From: Pseudomonadota bacterium
GTDB taxonomy: Bacteria > Pseudomonadota > Gammaproteobacteria > Xanthomonadales > Rhodanobacteraceae
Assembly (NCBI GenBank): GCA_018241165.1
Contig: JAFEEK010000452.1
Coordinates: forward strand, 1 to 14,815
Reading direction: 5' to 3'
DNA: 14,815 nucleotides
The position numbers and the translations under genes are program-made. Of the stretch, positions 1-7,432 are shown one piece after another (within the stretch, counting starts at the first letter, position 1; each line of letters opens with the position of its first letter). The notes under the pieces were generated by a model. That model was not told the DNA's origin and did not search any database. It saw only the letters and a program-made list of their open reading frames with translations.

Positions 1-22
1 TTGCCACAAGAAGCAAAGGCGC

Positions 23-61
23 TGGATTCCGGATCGCCGCTGCGCGGCGTCCGGAATGACG
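23..61. repeat. Dispersed palindromic (REP-like) repeat overlapping a gene start
   Basis: A near-perfect hairpin. Outer arms ATTCCGGA (26-33) and TCCGGAAT (50-57) pair, and inner arms CGCCGC (35-40) and GCGGCG (44-49) pair around a TGC loop, with T34 as a bulge. The flanks (TGG before, GACG after) match the two copies at 5321-5405, so this is a member of the same family with a different centre. The ATG at 56-58 of the downstream peptidase gene begins inside the right arm. Such repeats are usually intergenic and dispersed, and no transposase is nearby. Confidence 0.8.
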
Positions 62-859
62 ACTTTGTTTTTTCTTGCGTCGATCCAGACAGTCGTCGCC
101 GCTGATCGCATCAGCCTCCCCGACCACCTCCAACAAGGCCAGCTCGTGATCGGCCATGCGACACCAGGGGCTCAGATCGAATTTCACGGACGCAACTTGC
201 GCGTCGGCAGCGACGGCACGTTCGTGTTCGGGCTGGCGCGCGACGCCGCGCCACGCGAAGAATTGCACATCCGTGAGGCGGATGGACAAACGCGCACAAA
301 CGCTTTCGATGTCGAGCAGCGCACCTACCACACCGAGCGCGTCAACGGCCTGCCGCAGCAGACCGTCACGCCGAAACCCGAAATCCTGGCGCGCATCGAG
401 CGCGAACAGGCGGCAGTGCAGGCCGCGCGCACGCGCGACGACGCGCGCGAGGATTTTCTGCACGGCTTTTCGTTGCCGGTGGAAGGCGCGCGCATCAGCG
501 GCGTCTATGGCAGCCAGCGCATCGACAATGGCGTGCCGAAGGCGCCGCACATGGGTCTGGACATGGCCGTACCGGCAGGCACGCCGATCCACGCGCCAGC
601 CGATGGCATCGTCAGCTTCGCCGCGAAGGATCTGTTCCTCACCGGCGGCACCGTGCTGCTCGATCACGGCTTTGGTCTTGATTCCTCGTTCCTGCACATG
701 AGCCGCGTCGACGTGAAAGTCGGCGAACGCATCCGCCGCGGCCAGGTCATCGGCCTGGCCGGGATGACCGGCCGCGCGACCGGCCCGCACGTGCATTGGG
801 GCTTCAACTGGTTCGAGGTACGCCTGGACCCGGCGCTGTTGCCCAAGCCCGGAAATTGA
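56..859 (+). CDS. M23 family (LytM-type) metallopeptidase, exported
   Basis: Probable zinc endopeptidase that cuts peptidoglycan cross-bridges or stems in the periplasm. It is 267 residues long from ATG 56. A short hydrophobic start (to about residue 16, ending VVAA) looks like a signal peptide, but it lacks the usual N-terminal lysine or arginine. Residues 20-140 are a non-catalytic N-terminal region ending in a charged, probably helical stretch. The M23 domain spans about 150-262. Its first zinc-ligand motif is H165-x3-D169 (HMGLD), and the second is H245-x-H247 (HVHWG). A further conserved histidine sits in the SSFLHMS segment. All catalytic signatures are intact, so it is likely an active enzyme rather than an EnvC/NlpD-type activator. 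The frame stays open upstream to the window edge, and no clear ribosome binding site precedes ATG 56 because the dispersed repeat lies there. The true start may be elsewhere, for example TTG 65. The M61 gene follows 70 bases beyond the 930 start chosen for it. Confidence 0.88.
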   Translation: MTTLFFLASIQTVVAADRISLPDHLQQGQLVIGHATPGAQIEFHGRNLRVGSDGTFVFGLARDAAPREELHIREADGQTRTNAFDVEQRTYHTERVNGLPQQTVTPKPEILARIEREQAAVQAARTRDDAREDFLHGFSLPVEGARISGVYGSQRIDNGVPKAPHMGLDMAVPAGTPIHAPADGIVSFAAKDLFLTGGTVLLDHGFGLDSSFLHMSRVDVKVGERIRRGQVIGLAGMTGRATGPHVHWGFNWFEVRLDPALLPKPGN

Positions 860-917
860 AACCGGATCGTCGCGGTTGCGCGCCTTGCGTCTTCCGTGAT
901 TGGATAGCCTGCACTCT

Positions 918-923
918 GGGGAG
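918..923 (+). promoter_or_regulatory. Ribosome binding site deciding the M61 start
   Basis: GGGGAG lies six bases before ATG 930. It supports that start over the in-frame ATG 900, which has no Shine-Dalgarno sequence and would put ten polar residues before the signal peptide. Confidence 0.75.
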
Positions 924-929
924 AATTCC

Positions 930-2834
930 ATGCTCATGCATCGTTTTGCCGCGACTGCCCTGTTGTGCCTCGGCGCCGCCACCGCGGGTGCTGCAGAACC
1001 CGTGGACGCGCCCTACCCCGGCATACTCACGTTGAAGGTCGACGCAACCGACACCGCGCGTCGCATCTTCCGCGTGCAGGAGACGATTCCGGTGCGCCCC
1101 GGCGCGCTGACCTTGTATTACCCGAAATGGATACCGGGCAACCATCGGCCAACCGGCCCGATCGAAAACGTCACGGGCGTCATCATCGCGGGCAACGGCC
1201 AGCGCATCGCATGGCGGCGCGATCTCGTGGATATGTACGCGTTGCACCTGGACGTACCCGCAGGCGTGGCGGCGCTCGATGTGCAATTCCAGTACCTGTC
1301 GCCGATCGCCGAGACGATTCCCGGACGCAGCATCTCGGCGACGAACACGATCGTCGATGTGGAATGGAACAAGGTCCTGCTCTATCCGGCGGGCCATGTT
1401 TCTCGCGCGATCCGCATCGAACCGAGCGTCGTGCTGCCGGCCGGCTGGCAATTCGGCAGCGCGCTCGAAGCCGTACGCGCGAATGCCAACACGACCGTGT
1501 TCAAGCCGGTCGCGCTCGACACGCTGGTGGACTCGCCGCTCGTCGCTGGCATGCATTTCAAGCGCGTGGATCTCGCGCCCGGGGCAAAGGTGCCGGTGCA
1601 CCTGGACATCGTCGCCGACCGCGCCGCCGATCTCGTGATGAGCGACAAGCAGATTGCCGCTCACCGCCAGCTCGTCACGCAGGCCAGCGCCGCGTTCGGT
1701 TCGCGGCATTACGACCATTACGATTTTTTGCTGACCTTGTCCGATGCGCTCAATTCCTCCGGACTTGAACATCACCGTTCCAGCGACAATCGCATCGCCG
1801 CCGGCTACTTCACCGATGCGGACGTGGCGCTGGCCGACGATAACGGCGATTTGCTGGCGCATGAGTACGTGCATTCGTGGAACGGCAAATTCCGCCGCCC
1901 GGCGGATTTGACCACTCCGAGCTTCGAAGTGCCGATGCGGTCCGATCTGCTCTGGGTCTATGAAGGGCTGACCGAGTACTTCGGCAAGGTGCTTGCCGCG
2001 CGCGCCGGGCTGTACGACGCCGAACAGTTCCGCGCCGTTCTGGCCAACACCGCCGCCAACATGGACAAACGCCCGGGCCGCGCCTGGCGGCCGCTGCAGG
2101 ACACTGCCGTCGCGGTGCAGATCCTCAACGGTGCGCCGCGCGCGTGGCAATCGTGGCGTCGCGGCACGGACTACTACCCGGAAGGCGTGCTGCTGTGGCT
2201 GGATGTGGACACCACGATACGCGAGCGCTCGGGCGGCAAGAGGTCGCTCGACGATTTCGCGCGCGCCTTCTTCGGCATGGACGATGGCCAATGGGACGTG
2301 AAAACCTACACGTTCGACGATGTCGTCGCCGCATTGAACGCCGTGCAAGCCAACGACTGGGCCGCATTCCTGCGCCAGCGCCTGGATTCCACAAACGAGG
2401 CTGCACCGCTCGACGGCATCGCCCGCGCGGGCTGGAAACTTGCCTACACGGCCAGCCCGAGCGTGGTGTCCCGGGCCAACGACAAGATCCTCAAGACCGG
2501 CGATTTCACCGCGTCCATCGGCCTGCGCATCGACGCCGGCGACAAGCCGGGCGCCATCGGCGACGTGCTCTGGAACAGCGCGGCCTTCGACGCCGGGCTC
2601 GCGCCGGGCATGATCGTCGTCGCCGTGAACGACGTAGCCTACACCGCCGCAAACCTTGCCGAATCCATCGAAAGCGCGGCAGGCGGCACGCAGCCGATTC
2701 GGCTACTGGTGCGCAATGGCGATGCGTTTTCCACCATCGCCGTCGATTACCACGGCGGACCGAAATATCCGAACCTTGTGCGCGTTGCCGGAACACCGGA
2801 CCGCTTGTCGGCGATCATCGCTGCGCGCAAATAG
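930..2834 (+). CDS. M61 family metallopeptidase (glycyl aminopeptidase-like) with PDZ domain
   Basis: Zinc aminopeptidase-like enzyme, probably periplasmic, of 634 residues from ATG 930. A signal peptide of about 21 residues ends AGAA. Residues about 25-190 form the beta-rich N-terminal M61 domain. The catalytic domain carries the zinc motif HEYVH, H311-H315, followed by SWN. The downstream glutamate motif YEGLTEY at 344-350 supplies the third ligand. A PDZ-like domain occupies roughly 530-620, with the typical segment on nearby 'AAFDAGLAPGMIVVAVND'. This order is standard for the family, whose best known member prefers N-terminal glycine or alanine. All key residues are present, so it is probably active. 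The in-frame ATG 900 was rejected as start because GGGGAG lies just before 930. The gene ends three bases from the convergent folE2 stop, with no terminator hairpin between them, so transcripts from both sides may overlap. The physiological substrate is unknown. Confidence 0.9.
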   Translation: MLMHRFAATALLCLGAATAGAAEPVDAPYPGILTLKVDATDTARRIFRVQETIPVRPGALTLYYPKWIPGNHRPTGPIENVTGVIIAGNGQRIAWRRDLVDMYALHLDVPAGVAALDVQFQYLSPIAETIPGRSISATNTIVDVEWNKVLLYPAGHVSRAIRIEPSVVLPAGWQFGSALEAVRANANTTVFKPVALDTLVDSPLVAGMHFKRVDLAPGAKVPVHLDIVADRAADLVMSDKQIAAHRQLVTQASAAFGSRHYDHYDFLLTLSDALNSSGLEHHRSSDNRIAAGYFTDADVALADDNGDLLAHEYVHSWNGKFRRPADLTTPSFEVPMRSDLLWVYEGLTEYFGKVLAARAGLYDAEQFRAVLANTAANMDKRPGRAWRPLQDTAVAVQILNGAPRAWQSWRRGTDYYPEGVLLWLDVDTTIRERSGGKRSLDDFARAFFGMDDGQWDVKTYTFDDVVAALNAVQANDWAAFLRQRLDSTNEAAPLDGIARAGWKLAYTASPSVVSRANDKILKTGDFTASIGLRIDAGDKPGAIGDVLWNSAAFDAGLAPGMIVVAVNDVAYTAANLAESIESAAGGTQPIRLLVRNGDAFSTIAVDYHGGPKYPNLVRVAGTPDRLSAIIAARK

Positions 2835-2837
2835 TCG

Positions 2838-3773
2838 CTAGGCCGGGAATCCGCCCGCAACGCCCTTTGTCGCCACGGCCACGGCATCGTGAGCATGCAG
2901 GCTTTCGTGATGCGTGGCGCGGATGTAAAAGTCGGCAATGCGCGCGTCCGCATCCAATGCGCCGCGGATGCGCCGCGCGGCATCCTCGCAAAACATGGGG
3001 TTTTCGCCATTCAGGCGTGCGAAGGCCTGTTCGTCCTCGCGCTTGACCGCGGTCTGCACGGGCGTTCCGAGCGCAGTTTCAATCGCATCGATCAGTTCGA
3101 TAATCGGCAGATCGAATCCCGGCGCCAGGCGCACGCGCACGCGCGCCGTGCTGCGCTGGCTGTGCGGCGTGGCACAGATGCCCTGCCCGGTTCCCAGCCA
3201 GCATTCGACCGCCGCGCGATCCAGCGCCTTGCCGCGCGGGAAGTCCGTGGCGAAACGATCCTGTATCGTCTGTCGCGCCAGCGCCGCGGAAGCCGGACAG
3301 GTACTCGAATACGCAACGTCCACCTGCAATTCCAGCGCGAAGTGCGCATCCGCCCATGTCGCGACAATTTCGACCGGATACGATTTCCAGCCGCTGTTGG
3401 CGCTGACCAGCGCCGGTCGCTCCAGCAGATGGTCGAACGCGATACGTAGCATGGCGCGGTCGGACAAACCTGCGTGAGAATCCAGGAAATCGCGCAGCAG
3501 ATGCCGGATCGCGCCCGGCGTCAGCGGTTCGGCGCCCAGCACGCGCTGCAAGTGCAGGTACAAGCGCGACATGTGGATGCCACGCGCCTGCGCGTTCGAC
3601 AAATTCACGAACGCGGACACGCGCGCCGCGGATCGCACGGTCGTGCCGTCGGCGCCGACGAGCCGCACCGGCAGCGCGATGTTCTCCATGCCGACCCAAT
3701 CCAGAACGCCAGCGGCATCCGCTCGGACATCGCTGGCGACATCGGGCAAGGTCGAAATCGGTTTCGTTGGCAT
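2838..3773 (-). CDS. folE2: GTP cyclohydrolase I type B (GTP cyclohydrolase FolE2)
   Basis: Converts GTP to 7,8-dihydroneopterin triphosphate, the first step to folate and a source of pterins, in the cytosol. It is 311 residues long, typical for FolE2, which is unrelated in sequence to classical FolE and can use metals other than zinc. Visible family signatures are the GIHMSRLY segment (about 65-72), the metal-ligand cysteine C159 in STCPAS, H204 in the HSQRS motif, and E257 in NGENPMF. All are intact. ATG 3773 was chosen because protein similarity begins there. The open frame continues upstream to 3938, but that part overlaps the preceding gene and is low-complexity arginine-rich translation. 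No strong Shine-Dalgarno is seen, so translation may partly depend on the upstream gene, 31 bases away. It is the last gene of the minus-strand cluster and ends in TAG. FolE2 genes are often controlled by Zur in bacteria that also have FolE, but no Zur box is evident here. Confidence 0.93.
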   Translation of the reverse strand: MPTKPISTLPDVASDVRADAAGVLDWVGMENIALPVRLVGADGTTVRSAARVSAFVNLSNAQARGIHMSRLYLHLQRVLGAEPLTPGAIRHLLRDFLDSHAGLSDRAMLRIAFDHLLERPALVSANSGWKSYPVEIVATWADAHFALELQVDVAYSSTCPASAALARQTIQDRFATDFPRGKALDRAAVECWLGTGQGICATPHSQRSTARVRVRLAPGFDLPIIELIDAIETALGTPVQTAVKREDEQAFARLNGENPMFCEDAARRIRGALDADARIADFYIRATHHESLHAHDAVAVATKGVAGGFPA

Positions 3774-3804
3774 GACAGCGTGCGAAGACGGCGAATCGCG
3801 GATT

Positions 3805-4653
3805 TTAGCGCAATCCGGCGCTTGCCTTGTGCGCGGCGCGCGCCTCGCTCCAGGTCGTGCGCAAGGTACGCAGGCGTCCCGCATGCGGATGCGCGACCAG
3901 CCAGCGTAGCGGATCGGTGACACGCAGCGCCGACGCAATGCGCCGGCGGTCGATCGCCGCGCGCACGCGCAGCGGCAGCGATCGCACCGCGCTTACGCCG
4001 AGCGCGCCGTTGCCCTCCAGCACCAACTCGTCGAGGAAATCCTTGATCAGCATGTTGCGTTGCGGCGACTCGTAGGCGAGTTGCGCGCGCGTAAGCTCGT
4101 GGCGCGCCAACAAGCCCAGCGGCAATGGCAAATTCGCGTCGCCGTCGCCTAGATGCGGCAGCGCACGCAGCAGATGCGACAATGTCCACAATGCAGCATC
4201 GGCCTCGATGTTGCTTGCGCCACCGCACAATAACGCGCTTTCCGCGCGCGCGACCGCGCCGAAAAACGGATCGAGCTGTTCCATCAGCGCCGACAGGGTG
4301 CCGGCACCGGGCGCATCGAGTTGCGCCAGAGCGCCATCGGCCAGCGCCGGCCACAGCACTGGATCGGATTCGCGCACGCCGGCGCAATCGAACAGGGCTT
4401 GCGTGACCGGATGGCCCGGCTTGCCGAACGCCGCGTCGGCCAGTTCCTGCCGCCACCACGCGAGTTTCGTCGCCGCAACCTGGGCTTCGCGGATCTGGAA
4501 CGCAGCAATCGACAATTCGTGGATCAGGCAACCGAACGCGCTCGCGAGCCGGCGCTGCGCGGACGGCAAAAAGACCGCGACGATGGCGTTCTCGGGGTTG
4601 GCCGCCAGCCATTTGCGCTCGAAACTGTCGAAGGAACCGGTTGCGTCTGGCAT
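3805..4653 (-). CDS. Squalene/phytoene synthase family-like protein, probably non-catalytic
   Basis: A 282-residue, all-alpha protein resembling the trans-isoprenyl diphosphate synthase (head-to-head) fold. Recognition rests on the spacing of the N-terminal helices, the segment LAWWRQEL (64-71) followed by GKPGHPVTQAL, and the LLRALPH...LPLPLGLL stretch (161-182). True squalene or phytoene synthases carry two aspartate-rich motifs (DxxxD). Here the first position reads like HELSIAAF (45-52) and the second reads RALPHLGDGDAN, so neither is preserved. It therefore resembles the short NDUFAF6-like branch, which assists respiratory complex I assembly in mitochondria and is thought not to make terpenes. 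Its start lies three bases after the stop of the HAD phosphatase gene, suggesting translational coupling, and folE2 follows after 31 bases. There are no other terpenoid or carotenoid genes nearby. The family assignment is moderately sure, the function is unknown, and a role tied to quinone or respiratory chain biogenesis is inference from the nearby ubiG. Confidence 0.75.
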   Translation of the reverse strand: MPDATGSFDSFERKWLAANPENAIVAVFLPSAQRRLASAFGCLIHELSIAAFQIREAQVAATKLAWWRQELADAAFGKPGHPVTQALFDCAGVRESDPVLWPALADGALAQLDAPGAGTLSALMEQLDPFFGAVARAESALLCGGASNIEADAALWTLSHLLRALPHLGDGDANLPLPLGLLARHELTRAQLAYESPQRNMLIKDFLDELVLEGNGALGVSAVRSLPLRVRAAIDRRRIASALRVTDPLRWLVAHPHAGRLRTLRTTWSEARAAHKASAGLR

Positions 4654-4656
4654 GGT

Positions 4657-5310
4657 TCAGTCCAATCCCAAAGCCACGAGGAGGCCGGCGGGCGATTCGA
4701 CCACGCAATCCGCGCCCCAGGTGTGCGGGTCTTCGCCGTCAAGATAGCCCCAGCCCGCGGCGATCGTAGGCATGCCCGCAGCCCGGCCGGCTTCAATGTC
4801 GCGCAAATCGTCGCCGACGTAAATGCCGGCCGTGGCGGCGACGCCGGCGATCTCACAGGCGCGCAGGATCGGCGCGGGATCAGGTTTTTTCAACGGCAGG
4901 CAATCGCCGGTTACCAGTGCAGCGCAGCGCGTATCCAGGCGCAGCGCCGCGAGCAGCGATCGCGCCAGCGCGCCGGGTTTGTTGGTGACGATGCCCCAGG
5001 GAATGCCGCGATCTTCCAGGCCTGCGAGCACTTCGCCCATCCCCGGGAACAAGGCCGCATGCACGGCGATCGCTTGCGCATACAAATCGAGGAAGCGCGG
5101 CAGCAGCGCTTCGACGCGCGCTTCGTCGGCAGCCGGGAATCCACGCCGGATCATGGCGCGCCCGCCTTTGGAAACGACCGCACCGATCGACTCAGCTCCA
5201 TCCGCGGATTCGCCCTGCTCCACGCGCAATCGACGCATCGCCTCGACCATGTCGGGCGCTGAATCGACCAAGGTGCCGTCGAGGTCGAAGAAAATGGCTT
5301 GAATGGTCAC
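4657..5310 (-). CDS. gph: HAD-superfamily phosphatase: phosphoglycolate phosphatase or MurNAc-6-phosphate phosphatase
   Basis: Cytosolic phosphomonoesterase of 217 residues with all four HAD motifs: nucleophile D9 and acid/base D11 in FDLDGT, T109-N110-K111 of motif II, K142 in KKPDP (motif III), and G166-D167-D168 with D171 (motif IV). The cap domain lies between about residues 20 and 85. It starts with GTG at 5310. No in-frame ATG exists before the first motif, and the site has only a weak purine-rich stretch upstream. General annotation would be Gph, which removes phosphate from 2-phosphoglycolate. The position directly downstream of ubiG and mtaD is the same as that of mupP in Pseudomonas, whose product dephosphorylates N-acetylmuramate 6-phosphate during peptidoglycan recycling, so MupP is a real alternative that motifs alone cannot exclude. 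It is separated from ubiG by 96 bases carrying two inverted repeats and is followed after three bases by the synthase-like gene. Confidence 0.88.
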   Translation of the reverse strand: MTIQAIFFDLDGTLVDSAPDMVEAMRRLRVEQGESADGAESIGAVVSKGGRAMIRRGFPAADEARVEALLPRFLDLYAQAIAVHAALFPGMGEVLAGLEDRGIPWGIVTNKPGALARSLLAALRLDTRCAALVTGDCLPLKKPDPAPILRACEIAGVAATAGIYVGDDLRDIEAGRAAGMPTIAAGWGYLDGEDPHTWGADCVVESPAGLLVALGLD

Positions 5311-5320
5311 TCGCTCTGCT

Positions 5321-5347
5321 CGTCATTCCGGCGAAAGCCGGAATCCA
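5321..5347. repeat. Dispersed palindromic (REP-like) repeat, unit 1 of inverted pair
   Basis: An eight-base perfect stem ATTCCGGC (5325-5332) and GCCGGAAT (5337-5344) closes a GAAA tetraloop. It is flanked by CGTC on the left and CCA on the right. The reverse complement matches unit 2 at 5379-5405 at all but two positions. It lies just upstream of the GTG start of the HAD phosphatase gene, within the gap after ubiG. Confidence 0.85.
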
Positions 5348-5378
5348 TTTTGATTTCGGATGCGCCTCAAGATCAAGG

Positions 5379-5405
5379 TGGATTCCGGCTTTCGCCGGAG
5401 TGACA
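5379..5405. repeat. Dispersed palindromic (REP-like) repeat, unit 2 of inverted pair
   Basis: Stem ATTCCGGC (5382-5389) and GCCGGAGT (5394-5401) around a TTTC loop, with one base changed from the perfect palindrome. It is an inverted copy of unit 1 after a 31-base spacer, giving a two-hairpin arrangement like the BIMEs of enterobacteria. It ends one base before the ubiG stop triplet (5407-5409), so the pair fills almost the whole ubiG to phosphatase gap. In transcripts it could protect the ubiG 3' end or reduce read-through. Confidence 0.85.
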
Positions 5406-5406
5406 A

Positions 5407-6108
5407 CTAGACCCTTCGCGCCACCGCAAGATAGTTCACTTGTGTATTTCTTGCGATCTTCGCTCGACGCGTGAACGGGCTGTAATCGATGCCGCTCAGG
5501 TCTTCGAGTTCCAATCCGCTTCCGCGCAGCGCGGCGGCAAGCTCGGACGGACGAATGAACTGCGCGTAGTGATGCGTGCCGCGCGGCAGCAGGTTCGCGA
5601 CGTATTCCGCGCCGACAATGGCCGCGCCAAACGCCAGCGGCGTGCGGTTGAGCGTGGACAAAAACAACCGCCCGCCCGGCTTGAGCAAGGCTGCGCAAGC
5701 GGCGATGACGCTGCCCGGATCGGGCACGTGTTCGAGCAATTCCATGCAGGCGACTGCGTCGAACGCCGCAGGCATTTCCGCAGCGAGCACCTCGACCGCC
5801 ACTTCCCGATATTCGACGTGCAGTTTCGATTCGTGCAGGTGCAGGCGCGCGACTTCAAGAACGCGCGGCGCGAGGTCAATACCGGTCACATCGGCGCCGG
5901 CGCGCGCCAGCGACTCGGAAAGAATCCCGCCGCCGCAACCGACATCCAGCACGCGCGCGCCCTTCAGGGCGACGCGCCCGGCGATGTAGCTCAAACGCAC
6001 GGGATTCAAGTCATGCAACGGCCGCGATTCGCCATCGATGTCCCACCAGCGTGCCGCCAGGCGATCGAACTTGGCGGTCTCGGCGCTGCTGACATTGGCG
6101 ACGTGCAT
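5407..6108 (-). CDS. ubiG: Ubiquinone biosynthesis O-methyltransferase UbiG
   Basis: SAM-dependent methyltransferase that performs both O-methylation steps of ubiquinone synthesis (on the 2-polyprenyl-6-hydroxyphenol and demethylubiquinol intermediates), acting at the inner membrane face within the Ubi complex. It is 233 residues, typical length. Visible features are the N-terminal [10 protein letters not shown] segment with a preserved [11 protein letters not shown]-binding motif I DVGCGGG (55-61), acidic GIDLAP (motif II), [19 protein letters not shown], and the C-terminal [10 protein letters not shown]...QVNYL block characteristic of UbiG. The start at ATG 6108 is two bases after the mtaD stop (TGAAAATG), so the two are probably translationally coupled. 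An upstream open extension in this frame runs through mtaD to about 7164, but it is arginine-rich shadow translation and was not used. It shares an operon with efp and mtaD. MtaD can remove the S-adenosylhomocysteine that UbiG releases. Confidence 0.95.
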   Translation of the reverse strand: MHVANVSSAETAKFDRLAARWWDIDGESRPLHDLNPVRLSYIAGRVALKGARVLDVGCGGGILSESLARAGADVTGIDLAPRVLEVARLHLHESKLHVEYREVAVEVLAAEMPAAFDAVACMELLEHVPDPGSVIAACAALLKPGGRLFLSTLNRTPLAFGAAIVGAEYVANLLPRGTHHYAQFIRPSELAAALRGSGLELEDLSGIDYSPFTRRAKIARNTQVNYLAVARRV

Positions 6109-6110
6109 TT

Positions 6111-7427
6111 TCAGTTCGCCGCGATGCGCGCACGCCATGCCCGCGCCTTCGCGCGCAGCGCGTCTGCGTCGATTGCGCACAATGCGCCATTTTCCACTTT
6201 GCGCACTCCGGCAATCCACGCATCGCTGACCTGATGGCGGCCGGTGGCGTAGACGAGTTGCGAAACCGCGTTGTACACGGGCTGGGTTTCCAGCGCGTCC
6301 AGGCGCACGGCGACCAGATCCGCCTGCTTGCCGGGCACGATCGAGCCGATGCGATCGCCCAGTCCAATGGCGCGCGCGCCGTTGAGCGTGGCTGCTTGCA
6401 AGGCGAATGCGGCATCGAATGCGCTGGCGTCGTTCACCACATTCTTTGCGAGCAATGCCGCCGTGCGCAGCTCGCCGAACATGTCCAGATCGTTGTTGGA
6501 GGCGCAGCCGTCGGTGCCGATGGCGAGGTTCACGCCGGCGCGGCGCAGTTTTTCCGCCGGGCAAAACCCGCTGGCGAGCTTCAGATTCGACTCGGGGCAA
6601 TGCACGACCGACACGCCGGCCATTGCGCAGGCGGCGATTTCCGCATCCGTCAGTTGCGTCATGTGCACGGCAATCAGGCGTTCGTCGACCAGGCCCAGCG
6701 CCTGCATGCGCGCGAACGGGCGCATGCCATGCTGCTTGCGCGAGTCTTCGACTTCCTGCGCGGTCTCGTGCAAATGCAGGTGCACCGGGATATCGAGCTG
6801 GTCGGACAACACGCGGATGCGCGCAAAACTCTCGTCGGCGACGGTGTACGGCGCATGCGGCGCCAGCGTGGTCGAAACGAGCTTCTCGCCCTTGAACTCG
6901 TCGTGCACGGCGAGGTTCTTGTCGAAATACTCGTCGCGGCTCTTGGCCCATGCGCTCGGAAACTCGATGAACGGCAAGCCGACCACGGCGCGAAAACCGT
7001 GGCGCAGGTATGTCGCTGCCTGTACGTCCGGGAAGAAATAATTCTCGTTGCAGCATGTCGTGCCGCCGCGCAGCATCTCGGCGATGGCCAGTTCCACGCC
7101 GTCGCGCACGTATTCCGGCCCCATCACGCGCGCTTCGGCCGGCCAGATGTGCTGCTGCAGCCATGGTCCAAGCGGCAGGTCGTCGGCGAGGCCGCGCATC
7201 AGGGTCATCGGGTTGTGCGTGTGCGCGTTGACCAGGCCCGGGATCAGCGCGTGCTCGTGCAATTCCACGCGCGGCGCACTTGTATACTTGTCGCGCACCG
7301 CCGCGATCGGCCCGATTTCGACGATCGTGTCGCCGGCCAGCGCGACGGCGTGATGTTCCAGCACCGTGCCATGCGGCTCGACCGGGACGACCCAGCGCGC
7401 TTCGAGAACCTGATCGACGGCGCGCAT
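6111..7427 (-). CDS. mtaD: 5'-methylthioadenosine/S-adenosylhomocysteine deaminase (TRZ/ATZ amidohydrolase family)
   Basis: Metal-dependent amidohydrolase of 438 residues predicted to deaminate 5'-methylthioadenosine and S-adenosylhomocysteine to their inosine forms in the cytosol, recycling by-products of SAM use. The TIM-barrel metal site is complete: H69-x-H71 (NAHTH), H218 and E221 in HLHLHE, H255 in AVHMT, and D306 in [16 protein letters not shown] (276-287) is a typical family block. The start ATG 7427 follows the efp stop by five bases, and the gene ends two bases before ubiG. The same mtaD-ubiG-HAD phosphatase order occurs in Pseudomonas aeruginosa, where the mtaD homologue is an established methylthioadenosine deaminase. 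The open frame continues upstream of 7427 to 9002 across efp and epmB, which is a GC-driven shadow. Related TRZ/ATZ enzymes act on other aminopurines or triazines, so substrate choice is inferred from context. Confidence 0.92.
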   Translation of the reverse strand: MRAVDQVLEARWVVPVEPHGTVLEHHAVALAGDTIVEIGPIAAVRDKYTSAPRVELHEHALIPGLVNAHTHNPMTLMRGLADDLPLGPWLQQHIWPAEARVMGPEYVRDGVELAIAEMLRGGTTCCNENYFFPDVQAATYLRHGFRAVVGLPFIEFPSAWAKSRDEYFDKNLAVHDEFKGEKLVSTTLAPHAPYTVADESFARIRVLSDQLDIPVHLHLHETAQEVEDSRKQHGMRPFARMQALGLVDERLIAVHMTQLTDAEIAACAMAGVSVVHCPESNLKLASGFCPAEKLRRAGVNLAIGTDGCASNNDLDMFGELRTAALLAKNVVNDASAFDAAFALQAATLNGARAIGLGDRIGSIVPGKQADLVAVRLDALETQPVYNAVSQLVYATGRHQVSDAWIAGVRKVENGALCAIDADALRAKARAWRARIAAN

Positions 7428-7432
7428 TCGGC

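Noticed and set aside
804..2348. Antisense open frame of 514 codons inside the M61 gene
   Set aside because: Antisense shadow with no motif and no ribosome binding site. The M61 gene has an intact active site.
3774..3938. 55-residue N-terminal extension of FolE2
   Set aside because: It overlaps the end of the synthase-like gene and has shadow-type composition. The FolE2 family start fits ATG 3773.
5321..5405. Inverted repeats as ends of an insertion sequence
   Set aside because: Only 31 bases lie between them, there is no transposase and no target duplication, and a third copy at 23-61 fits a dispersed REP-like family.
6109..7164. Long N-terminal extension of UbiG in the same frame
   Set aside because: Arginine-rich shadow of mtaD. 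UbiG of normal length starts at 6108.
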